DNA from: Deltaproteobacteria bacterium
GTDB taxonomy: Bacteria > Bdellovibrionota_B > Oligoflexia > Oligoflexales > Bog-1112
Direction of reading: 5' to 3'
NCBI GenBank assembly: GCA_947475005.1
Contig: CANJLI010000001.1
Location: 1-64,000 of the forward strand
DNA length: 64,000 nucleotides
In this document: positions 8,866 to 17,526 of the stretch, one piece after another
Layout of the letters: each line of letters begins with the position of its first letter
Position numbering within the stretch: position 1 is the stretch's first letter
Position numbers and translations under genes: made by a program
The notes under the pieces: model-generated
Databases searched by the model: none
What the model saw: the letters and a program-made list of their open reading frames with translations, nothing else
Told to the model about the DNA's origin: nothing

Positions 8866-9513
8866 ATGAGAAGCAAAATTCGAACCTACGCACTGTCTCT
8901 TTTGTTTACCTGTACCATGGGTACTCTTTTTGCGGAAACCCATGCTGATGCAGACAACACCTACTATCTGAACGCTACCCAAGTCGAGTTTATTTCAGCT
9001 CATCCTCAGCTGTTGGCTTACATTGGGCAGCTGCAGAACGGGCTCACGCCACAACAAATTGCAACTCAATACCACTTGACTCCAAAAAGCCAACAATCCT
9101 ACCTGTCCCATCTAGAAAAGTTAAAGCTAATTACCAAGAGCAAAGACGGACAGGTTGCCTTGGTATTTGGCACAAGACCCTTTAGTTGGAAATCCACCGA
9201 CGAGAAACTCGGAAAAACAGTAGGCATGGAAATGACCCAAGAGCTGCATGACACCGTCATGAAAAAACTTAAAGCTGGTGGGAAAAATGATGAATTGAAC
9301 GAGTTTGATTCTCTTGTGGGCTTTCGTCTCACAGACGATCAGCTGAAAGAGTTGAACAAAGAAATTCATGCTCTAAAAGAAAAATATTTTGCCATCTCCG
9401 TGGAAAATAAAAATAAGGCGAAAGAAGAAATCAAACCAGCTGGATTTTATGCCGCGACTTTACACAACTGGCAACCAGGTGTCTTCACCGACGTAAAAAA
9501 CATCGATTTTTAA
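8866..9513 (+). CDS. Exported protein of unknown function, possible winged-helix domain
   Basis: 215 residues with a clear signal peptide (hydrophobic LSLLFTCTMGTLFAE). Residues 33-100 have a helix-turn-helix feel (LLAYIGQLQNGLTPQQIATQYHLTPKSQQSYL, then LEKLKLITKS), as in winged-helix domains that recognise a substrate or pack in a larger protein. A lysine-rich helical region follows. No catalytic motif is evident. It sits 33 bases after the ABC-F gene and converges on the metallopeptidase gene with a 20-base gap. DNA binding would be odd for an exported protein, so the fold may be used differently. Confidence 0.65.
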   Translation: MRSKIRTYALSLLFTCTMGTLFAETHADADNTYYLNATQVEFISAHPQLLAYIGQLQNGLTPQQIATQYHLTPKSQQSYLSHLEKLKLITKSKDGQVALVFGTRPFSWKSTDEKLGKTVGMEMTQELHDTVMKKLKAGGKNDELNEFDSLVGFRLTDDQLKELNKEIHALKEKYFAISVENKNKAKEEIKPAGFYAATLHNWQPGVFTDVKNIDF

Positions 9514-9533
9514 ACCTTCGCTCTTATCCTCTA

Positions 9534-12344
9534 CTACTTCCAACAGTTTTGTAATGCTTTTGCAGTATCATTGTTTTCATATTTTTCAAGATAATCGCTG
9601 CATTGGCTAGTCAGGGTTCCGTTTTGTACCGTTTGCACATGGAGCAACCGAAACAAAATTGAGCTATGAGGATCGGAAAAAAGTGGGAAATTAGCCAACC
9701 GCCTTTCTTGGACTGTACCGAAGAGTTGACAGCCCACATTTGAATGACTTGATTTCGCAGAAATCAGATCTGCAAAATCTTCGGCCCAATAAAACCCAGA
9801 TTGGAGGGTTTGCCCAGAAAAAGTCCACGGAATAGGGTGCGCCAGCACTTCTGGATGTAGCCCCTTCAAACAACCAACCAATTTTGTATATCGATCCTTA
9901 TTTTCCGGCTGCTGCAGGAGTTCTCTATTTGCATCAATGATATGCCCAATTTCGTGGCTCAAGACAGAAACACCATCATCATAGAATAAGGTAGGCAAGC
10001 TTATTGACACGAAAGTCGCTTTACGGATCACATGATCACTGTACTCGTCATAATGAGTTAATTGCACAGGGGTCACCAGATTTTTTAATTTCATAGCCGC
10101 TGGATCAAGCAAGCGTAGCGTCAAAAATCTATCCACTGTAGAAATTCCATGATTTTTATTCAACTGAATCAAACGATTAATTTTAAAAATCGCGTTAATT
10201 GCATATTCTTCTTTTGTTGGTGGCAAAATCAAATCAACTTTATTCAATTTTTGAAATAATTTTATCTCAGAAGAAAAAAGACTTTTGATTTTATCAAAAA
10301 CTCCTTCCAGAACCGTTTTTAACCTCTCCTGTAATAGCCGTTTCTGTCCATGATCCTTTGGCAAGGAAGCATAACTTTTATCGAATGAGTTTAAAAAATT
10401 TGATTTTTCTACTTTTTTAAACTCATCCGTAAAATTTGATTCCTTTTCTTTCATCGATTGAATGATCGATACTTTCCCTTTATCCCATAACTTCGATTTT
10501 TCTGAAGTCCAAGTTGAGATTAGAAGAGGAAAATCCAATGCAGCAACTTTTGTTTGTAACTCTACATCCTGAATAATATCAAGATACAAATCCTGAAAAA
10601 AAGCTGACTTCATTTGAGCAAACGACTCTGACACTGCTTCTGATCGCTCGTTATTCGCGCTGTATTCAGAGGCATGCAACTTGGAAAACAGCTCAATCCG
10701 AGATTTTTCCAATCGTTCGTAAATAAATAGAGAAAGGGAAGAAAAACTTTTTTCATCTGAGTAATTCACACCGAAATGCTGGTCTCGATTTTTTACAACA
10801 ACAGAATATTTCTCTATATGTGAGTAGATGTCTTTTATTACAGCAGATAAATCAGATCCCCCCATCTGCATCGACATCTCTAAAATCTTAGAGGAAGAAG
10901 AATCGGTATGTAATGCAATAAAAAGGTTATAAATAATCCAAATTTTTTCCTGTGGTGTTAATTTTGCAACCTCTTCTTTTGTGGGAATTAATTCCAACTG
11001 TTGAATTTGAGTTAAAAATAGTCGGTGACTTGATTCGTGTAATTCATCTAGTGATCTTTCGATTTTTTTCCTACGAGTAGATCCAACTTCTTCCTCTTTT
11101 TTGCAGGAATCCCCATGGCATTGTTGAATACGATCAAATACGACGGCCTGTTTATCTAAGACAGATTCTCCACAGATACTTGCCACACACCGGTTATATT
11201 CCAGTTGATCATCAGGAAGACCAAAAACCTCATTTTTTAATAAAGAAAGTCCAAATTTAGCAAAAATACCTTCTGCTGCTTCTTTTGCATATGCCTCAGG
11301 TGAAGCTGGGTATATCTTTCTTAATTCAGCTGACCGGAATGAAAGAGATTTCGGAATAGAGAAAGCAGATAATTTTGAGTTGGAAAAAACCTTAAATTCT
11401 TTTAAGCTATTAAAAATTCCATTCACAGAAATCGTTTTTAAATTTTCATTGTCGGAAATAGACACCACCTTTAACAAAGGAAGTTCTTCAATTTCTACGG
11501 TTAAAAGGTTCGGGTTTCCATCCAGGGAAATTTTTTCCAGCGAAATTAAGTTCGCGGGTATTTTTATCTGCGTGAGGTTCGCAACTCCATAAAAGAAGAT
11601 CTCCTTTAAACGAGGGAGATCCCCTATAAATTCAATTGTAGAAACAATGGCTTTATCATTAAGAACCAAGATCCCATCCTGTGGGATATCATGATTTTCT
11701 ATACTCAAATTCGATTTCCCATCCAACCCACCGCGAGAGGCTTCTGGTGGCCCCTGAATATAGAGTCCCATTTCCTTAACTGCTGCCTCGGCAAGATTTT
11801 CAGGGGTTTTTAATGGTACAGGAGTCAAAGCAGGAGATCGCTGTAGAAGCGAATCTGATAACTGAAGCGTTTCTAACTTCCTCGGTCGAAAAAATGGAAT
11901 GTGAGCATCCAGCCGTGGAAATTCTCCTATGAGAGAAAGAGATCTAAGTTGGGCGGTCGAAAAAATCTTTAACTGTTGTAAACTGGAGAAACTTCCTTGT
12001 AACTTAATAGTAACCAATTCAACATCGAATAAAACAACGATCCTGTTTAATACAGGAAAGTTGCCATCAAGAAAAAGAGATGACAACTTTAAATTTTTAT
12101 CTATTTCTATTTCTACTAATTTTTCGAAATCCCCTCGTAGTTCCAGGCTAGTAATCTCAGATGACCCAATCTTTAATATTCCGTCCATTGGAATATCTGT
12201 TGGTTTTACAACCAAACTCACATTTTCTTTGGAAGGAGTTATTTTTCCCCCAACAGGAAGGGAAATCTGTTCTGAAGCGGACACACTACTGCACCAAAGT
12301 ATGATCCAAATCCAACGGCTTAGTTGAAAACCAAAGGTTTTCAT
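9534..12344 (-). CDS. Exported zinc metallopeptidase-like protein with N-terminal leucine-rich repeats
   Basis: 936 residues, with a signal peptide ending near SVSASEQ. Residues 30-160 and 215-345 are two similar blocks, each opening with a DIP.DGIL motif followed by irregular leucine-rich repeats. A long helical, Lys/Glu-rich middle follows. Near the C-terminus the zinc motif HEIGH is at 797-801, and 54 residues past it GFYWAEDFADLIS supplies a likely third ligand, Glu855, in an ExxxD arrangement recalling gluzincins such as M13. I infer an active secreted protease that uses LRRs to bind protein targets. A good ribosome site (GGAGG) precedes the ATG. No family name can be given with certainty. 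Confidence 0.78.
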   Translation of the reverse strand: MKTFGFQLSRWIWIILWCSSVSASEQISLPVGGKITPSKENVSLVVKPTDIPMDGILKIGSSEITSLELRGDFEKLVEIEIDKNLKLSSLFLDGNFPVLNRIVVLFDVELVTIKLQGSFSSLQQLKIFSTAQLRSLSLIGEFPRLDAHIPFFRPRKLETLQLSDSLLQRSPALTPVPLKTPENLAEAAVKEMGLYIQGPPEASRGGLDGKSNLSIENHDIPQDGILVLNDKAIVSTIEFIGDLPRLKEIFFYGVANLTQIKIPANLISLEKISLDGNPNLLTVEIEELPLLKVVSISDNENLKTISVNGIFNSLKEFKVFSNSKLSAFSIPKSLSFRSAELRKIYPASPEAYAKEAAEGIFAKFGLSLLKNEVFGLPDDQLEYNRCVASICGESVLDKQAVVFDRIQQCHGDSCKKEEEVGSTRRKKIERSLDELHESSHRLFLTQIQQLELIPTKEEVAKLTPQEKIWIIYNLFIALHTDSSSSKILEMSMQMGGSDLSAVIKDIYSHIEKYSVVVKNRDQHFGVNYSDEKSFSSLSLFIYERLEKSRIELFSKLHASEYSANNERSEAVSESFAQMKSAFFQDLYLDIIQDVELQTKVAALDFPLLISTWTSEKSKLWDKGKVSIIQSMKEKESNFTDEFKKVEKSNFLNSFDKSYASLPKDHGQKRLLQERLKTVLEGVFDKIKSLFSSEIKLFQKLNKVDLILPPTKEEYAINAIFKINRLIQLNKNHGISTVDRFLTLRLLDPAAMKLKNLVTPVQLTHYDEYSDHVIRKATFVSISLPTLFYDDGVSVLSHEIGHIIDANRELLQQPENKDRYTKLVGCLKGLHPEVLAHPIPWTFSGQTLQSGFYWAEDFADLISAKSSHSNVGCQLFGTVQERRLANFPLFSDPHSSILFRLLHVQTVQNGTLTSQCSDYLEKYENNDTAKALQNCWK

Positions 12345-12566
12345 AGCATGACCTCCAAAAATAGAATGTACACCATTATACTACGGAATCGTCCCGTCAC
12401 ATTTTCCGATTCTATCGGATCTAGTAGGAAAAAAGAAAACGACCAACTGCATGAGTAGCAAGGAAAATCTAAAATTGTAACCACTTGTTTTGGTTTTGCT
12501 TTTCAATCCGCCATTGACATCCGCCGTTTACAGGAAGAAACTCCGCCATCACAACTGGAGATCATA

Positions 12567-12600
12567 CACTGATCCCATACTTACACTGATCCCATACTTA
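12567..12600. repeat. 17-bp tandem duplication upstream of the LRR gene
   Basis: CACTGATCCCATACTTA occurs twice head to tail, ending 11 bases before the LRR gene start and directly before its ribosome site CGGAGA. It may be a duplicated promoter or leader segment. Confidence 0.8.
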
Positions 12601-12611
12601 CGGAGAATTTT

Positions 12612-13655
12612 ATGTGTAATTTTAGGACAATGGCTCTGCTCTTTCTCGCTGTTATTTCTAAACAGGGTTGGGCAGCTGATTGGCAAGCTGCAGGACTGGC
12701 TAGGGACCATCACCGGGCAGAGCAAGCAGCCAGGGAACAGCGGGAATGTCAGGACAAAGTGGCAGCTTTTGTGGCCAACCCCACCCTAACCACACTTGAC
12801 TTTAAGGGCGCTTTTGGGATTGGACCTGAGGGAGCAAGACAGCTAGCAGAGGTTCTTCGGACAAATCCCCCCCTAACCACACTTGTCCTTTCCACACCCC
12901 GTCGCTTCTGCATCGGCGCTGCCGGAGCGGCAGCAATAGCAAATGCCCTTATGGAAAATCATGTCCTCACAATACTTGACCTTAATGGCGACTTCATCAC
13001 AGATGATGGGGTGATAGCACTGGCAGCGGCACTGAGGGTAAATAGAACACTCCACACACTTGACCTTAGTGACAACGACATCGAAGATGGTGGGGCGATA
13101 GCACTGGCAGCGGCACTGAGGGTAAATGGAACACTCCGCACACTTGACCTTTGTAGTCTCAAGATTGGAGTTCCCGGAGTGACTGCGCTGGCAAATGCCC
13201 TTGAGCAAAATGGCGTTCTCACCACACTCAAACTTTCCCCTAGGATCGGAAATGAGGGAGTCAATGTTCTCGCAGCTGCACTTATGAGAAATAACACTCT
13301 CACCACACTTGACCTTAACGGCTACGGGATGCCGCGTCCTAGTAAGATAGGAGCTGAGGGAGTAATAGCGCTTGCAGCTGCCCTTAAGGGTAATTTAACT
13401 CTCACCACACTTATTCTTGAAAACAACCAGCTCAGCGAAGATGAAGATGTAGAAACCGCAGGAGGCAAAGCACTGGCAGAGATCCGCACCCGCCTAGAGA
13501 GGAACAAAAGGTTTGATACGATGCGCCCATCTATTTTTGCGAGCATAATGGGTGCTCGTCGCTTTCTACCACTGTTGCCACCTGAAATTTTTGTGGATTA
13601 TATTATAATAGACTTATTAATCTATACGGCACCGCCAGCCCCAACTGATGCATAA
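12612..13655 (+). CDS. Exported leucine-rich repeat protein, ribonuclease-inhibitor/NLR type
   Basis: 347 residues. An N-terminal hydrophobic stretch (MALLFLAVISKQGWAA) suggests export. Residues 60-290 hold about eight repeats of 28 residues with the pattern LTTLDLxxxxIxxEGAxALAxALxxN, the long regular repeat typical of eukaryotic NLR and ribonuclease-inhibitor proteins. These bind proteins through a curved solenoid. No enzymatic domain is seen; the last 60 residues are mixed and end in a hydrophobic stretch. It is divergent from the LRR metallopeptidase gene. In bacteria such repeats are frequent in host-associated species and may have a eukaryotic origin. Confidence 0.85.
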   Translation: MCNFRTMALLFLAVISKQGWAADWQAAGLARDHHRAEQAAREQRECQDKVAAFVANPTLTTLDFKGAFGIGPEGARQLAEVLRTNPPLTTLVLSTPRRFCIGAAGAAAIANALMENHVLTILDLNGDFITDDGVIALAAALRVNRTLHTLDLSDNDIEDGGAIALAAALRVNGTLRTLDLCSLKIGVPGVTALANALEQNGVLTTLKLSPRIGNEGVNVLAAALMRNNTLTTLDLNGYGMPRPSKIGAEGVIALAAALKGNLTLTTLILENNQLSEDEDVETAGGKALAEIRTRLERNKRFDTMRPSIFASIMGARRFLPLLPPEIFVDYIIIDLLIYTAPPAPTDA

Positions 13656-13691
13656 ACCAACTTTGTAGTAATCTTATGTGTCTGGCATTCT

Positions 13692-13787
13692 GGATGAGAT
13701 CGGGGACACTCGCATCGGGTGTCCCCGCAGAATTATGGAGTGCCCCCTTAAGGAAGCGCCATTCGGTGCGTGTCCCTGATCTCATCC
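13692..13787. repeat. Palindromic element with GGATGAGATC termini
   Basis: The element begins GGATGAGATCGGGGACA and ends TGTCCCTGATCTCATCC, so its ends are inverted repeats. Inside it is a GGGGACAC/GTGTCCCC palindrome and the trailer AGAATTATGGAGTG, also found at 52680. The same termini bound the perfect palindrome at 53132-53221. It overlaps the last six bases of the XRE-cupin gene. Confidence 0.85.
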
Positions 13788-14333
13788 CTTCCCGGTGTAG
13801 TGAATAATATTGTGAAAACATGCGATCCTTGATGTTGTATTTCGATATCCATGGGGTTGATGCGCATCGAAGCGAAGGCCTTTTCCCTTCTGCAACGTTT
13901 TCCATGCGCCTTGTAAGAACACCTCCATGGTTCCCTCCACCACCACAATATGTTCAATAATTCCAGACTCATGTGGAGCAGATAGTTGCTCATAGCCAGG
14001 GGGAAGTTGAATGATAAAAATTTCACATTTCAATTCTGGATCAAAGGGAAAGATCGGATTCACATACATCTTGCTCCCAACTGAAGGCAAATGCTCCGGC
14101 TCAGTGGGGTTGTGTAGTAAATGAGGTTCTTCTAGAAAAACAGAAAAAGGGACATGAAACCCATTCACGATTTTCCATAAGGTAGCAATGGTTGGACTCG
14201 ATTCCCCCCGTTCGATTTGGCCCAACATAGCTTTACTGACCCCAGTTTCCTGGGCAGTTCGATCCAAACTCCAGCCCAGTTCTTTCCGTAACTTCTTTAA
14301 ATGATAAGCGATATTTTTGCTGACTGGGGTCAT
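13782..14333 (-). CDS. XRE-family regulator with C-terminal cupin domain
   Basis: About 183 residues. The first 65 are a helix-turn-helix of the XRE type (LKKLRKELGWSLDRTAQETGVSKAMLGQIERG), and residues about 100-180 a cupin (ESGIIEHIVVVEGTMEVFLQ, then GLRFDAHQPHGYRN). Such proteins sense a small metabolite in the cupin and repress nearby genes. The preferred start is the ATG at 14333; an upstream ATG at 14393 would run into the putative operators. It is divergent from the YbaK-type gene at 14444. Its stop codon lies inside the palindromic element at 13692-13787. Confidence 0.88.
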   Translation of the reverse strand: MTPVSKNIAYHLKKLRKELGWSLDRTAQETGVSKAMLGQIERGESSPTIATLWKIVNGFHVPFSVFLEEPHLLHNPTEPEHLPSVGSKMYVNPIFPFDPELKCEIFIIQLPPGYEQLSAPHESGIIEHIVVVEGTMEVFLQGAWKTLQKGKGLRFDAHQPHGYRNTTSRIACFHNIIHYTGKG

Positions 14334-14357
14334 AAACAGCTCATAGCGAAAAGGGTT

Positions 14358-14410
14358 GTGCGTTATAGCATACAATGGCAGTATGAGCCTCATTGTACGT
14401 TATAACGCAC
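14358..14410. promoter_or_regulatory. Candidate operator pair for the XRE-cupin regulator
   Basis: Two inverted copies of GTGCGTTATA lie in the divergent intergenic region (14358-14367, and as TATAACGCAC at 14401-14410). The second copy contains the perfect palindrome CGTTATAACG (14398-14407). Position between divergent genes and symmetry are as expected for autoregulation. No binding data exist. Confidence 0.5.
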
Positions 14411-14443
14411 AGCTTGCAAAGCAGTATATAAAGGAGCTCTCAG

Positions 14444-14917
14444 ATGTCACTGAGCCAAAACGCACAAAAGATTCAAGAAGCTCTAGCGAAACAGGGGGCT
14501 ACCTGTACCGTGGTTGAACTGAGTGCCTCCACACATACTGCAAATGATGCAGCCACCGCACTGGGCTGTGAAGTGGCACAGATTGTAAAATCCCTGGTCT
14601 TTGTCACCAAGACTCTCAAAAAGCCCATCCTTGTGCTGGCAAGCGGCTCCAATCGGGTGAACGAAAAGCTCATCAGCAAAGAGGTTGGAGAAAAAATAGA
14701 AAAAGCGGACGCTACTTTCGTCAAAGAAACCACCGGGTTTCAAATTGGTGGCATCCCCCCTCTCGGGCATAAGCAAAAGATAGAAACCTACATCGATCAA
14801 GACCTTCTGCAATGGGAGAAAGTCTGGGCTGCTGCTGGGACGCCTCATGCCGTCTTTCAGGTAAAGTCGGAAGATTTGCAGAAGCTGACCGAGGGGAAGA
14901 TCATTGAAATCAAGTAG
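14444..14917 (+). CDS. YbaK/EbsC-family aminoacyl-tRNA editing protein
   Basis: 157 residues, the usual length for a free-standing editing domain. Such proteins hydrolyse mischarged tRNAs in trans (for example Cys-tRNA-Pro or Ala-tRNA-Pro). The conserved lysine is Lys49 in QIVKSLVF, and the GGIPPLGH loop is intact. N-terminal residues follow the YbaK-like pattern with VVELSASTHTANDAA. A divergent XRE-cupin gene lies upstream and may control it. Substrate cannot be told from sequence. The ribosome site is AAGGAG before the ATG. Confidence 0.92.
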   Translation: MSLSQNAQKIQEALAKQGATCTVVELSASTHTANDAATALGCEVAQIVKSLVFVTKTLKKPILVLASGSNRVNEKLISKEVGEKIEKADATFVKETTGFQIGGIPPLGHKQKIETYIDQDLLQWEKVWAAAGTPHAVFQVKSEDLQKLTEGKIIEIK

Positions 14918-15020
14918 TTATAATTAATTCAACGATAGATTTCAAGTATTTTGCTTTTTCTCTCCATATAGTAGATAATAGTAATATCTAGTAATATTGA
15001 ATAGGAAAAAGGGCGTAAAA

Positions 15021-15272
15021 TTGAGAACAAATAATCCATTGCATACAGTAACGGGACGCTTTAATGATCCTCTCTTTGCAAAAATGCAGGAATGGCTCAA
15101 AAAAAACGGCATGTCGATAAACCAATTGTTAGCAAGGGCAGTTGATTTATATATTTCTGAAACTCAAGTGTTGAAACCTGTTGAAGTGGTAGCTGCATCT
15201 GATACTCAGGTAAAAAAAGTGCTAAAAAAATTATCCAAAACTCACAAACGAGCTTTGGATGAACTTAAATGA
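15021..15272 (+). CDS. Ribbon-helix-helix antitoxin-like protein
   Basis: About 83 residues. TVTGRFNDPLFAKMQEWLKKNGMSINQLLARAVDLYIS has the strand-helix-helix pattern of RHH antitoxins, which bind DNA as dimers and block a partner toxin with their C-terminal part. The next gene, overlapping by ATGA (15269-15272), is a Doc/Fic-type toxin remnant, which makes the antitoxin role likely. The start is uncertain: TTG at 15021 has a purine-rich region AGGAAAAAGG upstream, and a frame-open TTG at 14997 is the alternative. Confidence 0.7.
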   Translation: MRTNNPLHTVTGRFNDPLFAKMQEWLKKNGMSINQLLARAVDLYISETQVLKPVEVVAASDTQVKKVLKKLSKTHKRALDELK

Positions 15273-15678
15273 CCCAACAAATTCATTTACTCACTGCTGA
15301 GCAGGTTCTGTTTATCAATCAGGAAGTTTGTCAGGCCAGTGCTTCTGAACATCGATGTTACGACCTAGGAAAGATCGAAAGTGCACTTCATAGTGCTTTC
15401 TATCCAGGAAATTACCCATTTTACCATGGAGGAATCGCCAAAGTTGCAGGTGCGTCGGCTTATTATATATTGAAGCCCATGCTTTTTTTGATGGCAACAA
15501 ACGCACAGCTCTCCTAGCCTCCACAGCACTTATGATGTTAAATGGATGGGAATTACATTACCCAACGCCAAAGGATGGCTGGTGTGCACTTTCAAAGATT
15601 CTAGACTCAGCAGCAGCAACCTTAATTACCATAGAAGAATTAAAAGATTGGTATGAGCTCCATAAGAGACCCTTCTAA
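15269..15678 (+). pseudogene. Frameshifted Doc-type (Fic fold) toxin
   Basis: The first frame reads a Doc N-terminus (LLTAEQVLFINQEV, then DLGKIESALHSAFYP) and stops at 15517. Its continuation is in another frame from about 15467: IEAHAFFDGNKRTALLAS, containing the full Fic/Doc motif HxFFDGNKR, and going on to a TAA at 15676. Removing two bases from the TATATAT run near 15462-15470 restores AYYIEAHAFFDGNKRT, so a TA dinucleotide gain is the simplest cause. Doc toxins phosphorylate EF-Tu. The antitoxin-like gene upstream is intact. Confidence 0.85.
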
Positions 15679-15699
15679 CGGGTCCCTAATCTCTCCTGG

Positions 15700-16260
15700 C
15701 TACCCTGTTCTATAGAGAAACGTAGCAAGTTGATCGGGTCGATACGTATCAAAGTAGAGTTTGTCTTTCGGGCCCCAATCCGTATCCCATCTACTTACGG
15801 TTGCCTCATCATCGCCTTGAGATCGATCTCTCGCCTTTGCACGTGGTATGGCTATATCTTGAGGACAGTCAATCCACACACTGACGTCAAAGTAAGGCAT
15901 CAATTTTGGCTGCAACAACCGAATTCCCTCTACGATAACCACTCGCGGCAACTCTTCATCTATATGTAAAGCCCGTCCTTTATCTCCCTTCCCTTGGTAC
16001 ATCAATCTTTTTCCAGCACGAATGTCTGTAAGAATATGCTCCAACAGCAGCCAATCACTCTGATCAAAAATACCCGGACCACTTGGATTTGGACCATAGA
16101 GATGGTCAATTCTGACAATTTGATTGTCTTTAATTTGAAAATGATCCCGCAATCTGTCTGCAAGGGTTGACTTACCTGATCCACCAAATCCAGAGATAGC
16201 AACTACTGCATAGAGTTTATTTTTTAGTACCTGTTCAATTAGCGCAATCAATTGCTCCAC
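15700..16260 (-). CDS. Uridine kinase-like P-loop protein
   Basis: 186 residues of the P-loop NTPase class. The Walker A motif GFGGSGKST is near residues 24-32. VRIDHLYGP, VVIVEGIRLL and FDVSVWIDCP follow in the order seen in uridine kinase and similar kinases. The substrate is unknown; many such proteins in Proteobacteria are simply called uridine kinase-like. The start is a GTG with GGAGGG six bases upstream, which overlaps the end of the MqnC-like gene by 13 bases, so the two are probably co-transcribed. Confidence 0.85.
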   Translation of the reverse strand: MEQLIALIEQVLKNKLYAVVAISGFGGSGKSTLADRLRDHFQIKDNQIVRIDHLYGPNPSGPGIFDQSDWLLLEHILTDIRAGKRLMYQGKGDKGRALHIDEELPRVVIVEGIRLLQPKLMPYFDVSVWIDCPQDIAIPRAKARDRSQGDDEATVSRWDTDWGPKDKLYFDTYRPDQLATFLYRTG

Positions 16261-17360
16261 CCTATCCCTCCTCGCACTTCAAAGGGAGCTCGATGTACGG
16301 GGGTATATCCGAGCGAAACCGCTGTCTGAAAAATTTCATCGAACTCCATGGAGATGGTAGCCCCTGCCTTTTGGGTTACCTCATCTTCGATGGGCAGATC
16401 GAAATCGTTGGCTCCGTACAACAGTCCTTGCAGAGCCTCTTCATTCTTTGTCAGCACCGAAGTCCGAATGTGCACAAAGTTATCGAGATAAATGCGACAC
16501 ACAGCCATCCACCGCATATACTCATGTGTAGAGATTTCTTGCCCCCCCCATTCGTTGTTGTAGGGCTTGTAGGTCCAGCAAAGAAAGCTCGGTAACCGTC
16601 CCTCCATCACCGTCTGAAACTCCCGCAACCGGGTTAAGTGGTTCATCCGCTCCTCGAGAGACTCCCCAAATCCGATCACCATCGTGGCCGTAGACCCGAG
16701 CCCGCCCTGTAGAACGGCAGCTTGGGCAGAGAAGTAATCCTCTGCGGTATATTTCCCCGGGCTCAGCCTTCGGCGGAAAGCATCGTCCAAGATCTCAGCC
16801 CCACCCCCAGTGATCCAGCGCGTCCCCCCAGCCGCCAGAAACGCAGCCCCCTCCGCATAGGGAATCTTTGCCTGTTTGCAGTAAAACATGAACTCTGCCA
16901 CAGTCATCTCAAAGAAAGTCAGCTGCGGATACTGGGCATGCACCTGCTCAAAAAGCGTGCGGTAGTCCTGTAGGGCAAGCTTGGGGTGGAAGCCAGCATT
17001 AAAGGAAACAAGAGTGCCCCCATACCCCAAAAGCCCATCCAGCTTCTCGCAAATTTGGGCGTGGGAGAGGGTATAGGCCCCAGATTGATGGGGGTATTTA
17101 TAAAAGGAACAATATTTACAGCCCGCTACACAGACATTGGTAAAGTTGATAATGGACATAATCAAGTAGGTGACTTGTCCGCGAGGATGATAGCGATCTC
17201 GCGTTTGGCAAGCCAGGGTTTGGAGCAAACTGTCGCTTCCGTGAAGAAACAACCATTCGGCCTCTTCGCGAGAAACGGATTGCTGGGCATCGATTCGAGC
17301 GCGGATTTTGGATTCCATGGTATCCTTCGGCAAGGGGGAACAAAAGGTCAGCTCATTCAT
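16248..17360 (-). CDS. Radical SAM enzyme, MqnC-like (futalosine menaquinone pathway)
   Basis: About 370 residues. The radical SAM motif CxxxCxxC is in NVCVAGCKYCSFY, and the later pattern GGGAEILDDAFRRRLSP and STATMVIGFGESLEERMNHL matches MqnC/MqnE/CofH enzymes. MqnC (dehypoxanthinyl futalosine cyclase) closes the ring in the alternative menaquinone route. The segment SFNAGFHPKL departs from the usual QGGxxP loop, so the exact substrate is uncertain. The ATG at 17360 has GGAGGG upstream and is preferred to the GTG at 17429. No other mqn genes lie in the window. Confidence 0.82.
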   Translation of the reverse strand: MNELTFCSPLPKDTMESKIRARIDAQQSVSREEAEWLFLHGSDSLLQTLACQTRDRYHPRGQVTYLIMSIINFTNVCVAGCKYCSFYKYPHQSGAYTLSHAQICEKLDGLLGYGGTLVSFNAGFHPKLALQDYRTLFEQVHAQYPQLTFFEMTVAEFMFYCKQAKIPYAEGAAFLAAGGTRWITGGGAEILDDAFRRRLSPGKYTAEDYFSAQAAVLQGGLGSTATMVIGFGESLEERMNHLTRLREFQTVMEGRLPSFLCWTYKPYNNEWGGQEISTHEYMRWMAVCRIYLDNFVHIRTSVLTKNEEALQGLLYGANDFDLPIEDEVTQKAGATISMEFDEIFQTAVSLGYTPVHRAPFEVRGGIGWSN

Positions 17361-17444
17361 AAGAGAAAATCCCTCCCCACTCAATGGCAAAAATCCGTTG
17401 ATTTTCGATTCATTTCTCGATACCTTCACCCCTCGATTCCTCCT

Positions 17445-17518
17445 GGCGCCGTAGCCAAGTGGCTAGGCTGCGGATTGCAAATCCGCCCACAGCGGTTCGA
17501 ATCCGCTCGGCGCCTCCA
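17445..17518 (+). tRNA. tRNA-Cys (GCA)
   Basis: A full cloverleaf: acceptor arms GGCGCCG/CGGCGCC, anticodon stem GCGGA/TCCGC with loop TTGCAAA (anticodon GCA), TpsiC loop GGTTCGAATCC. The CCA end is encoded (17516-17518). It sits between the convergent ends of the exported operon and the start side of the MqnC-like gene. Confidence 0.95.
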
Positions 17519-17526
17519 ATCAATCT

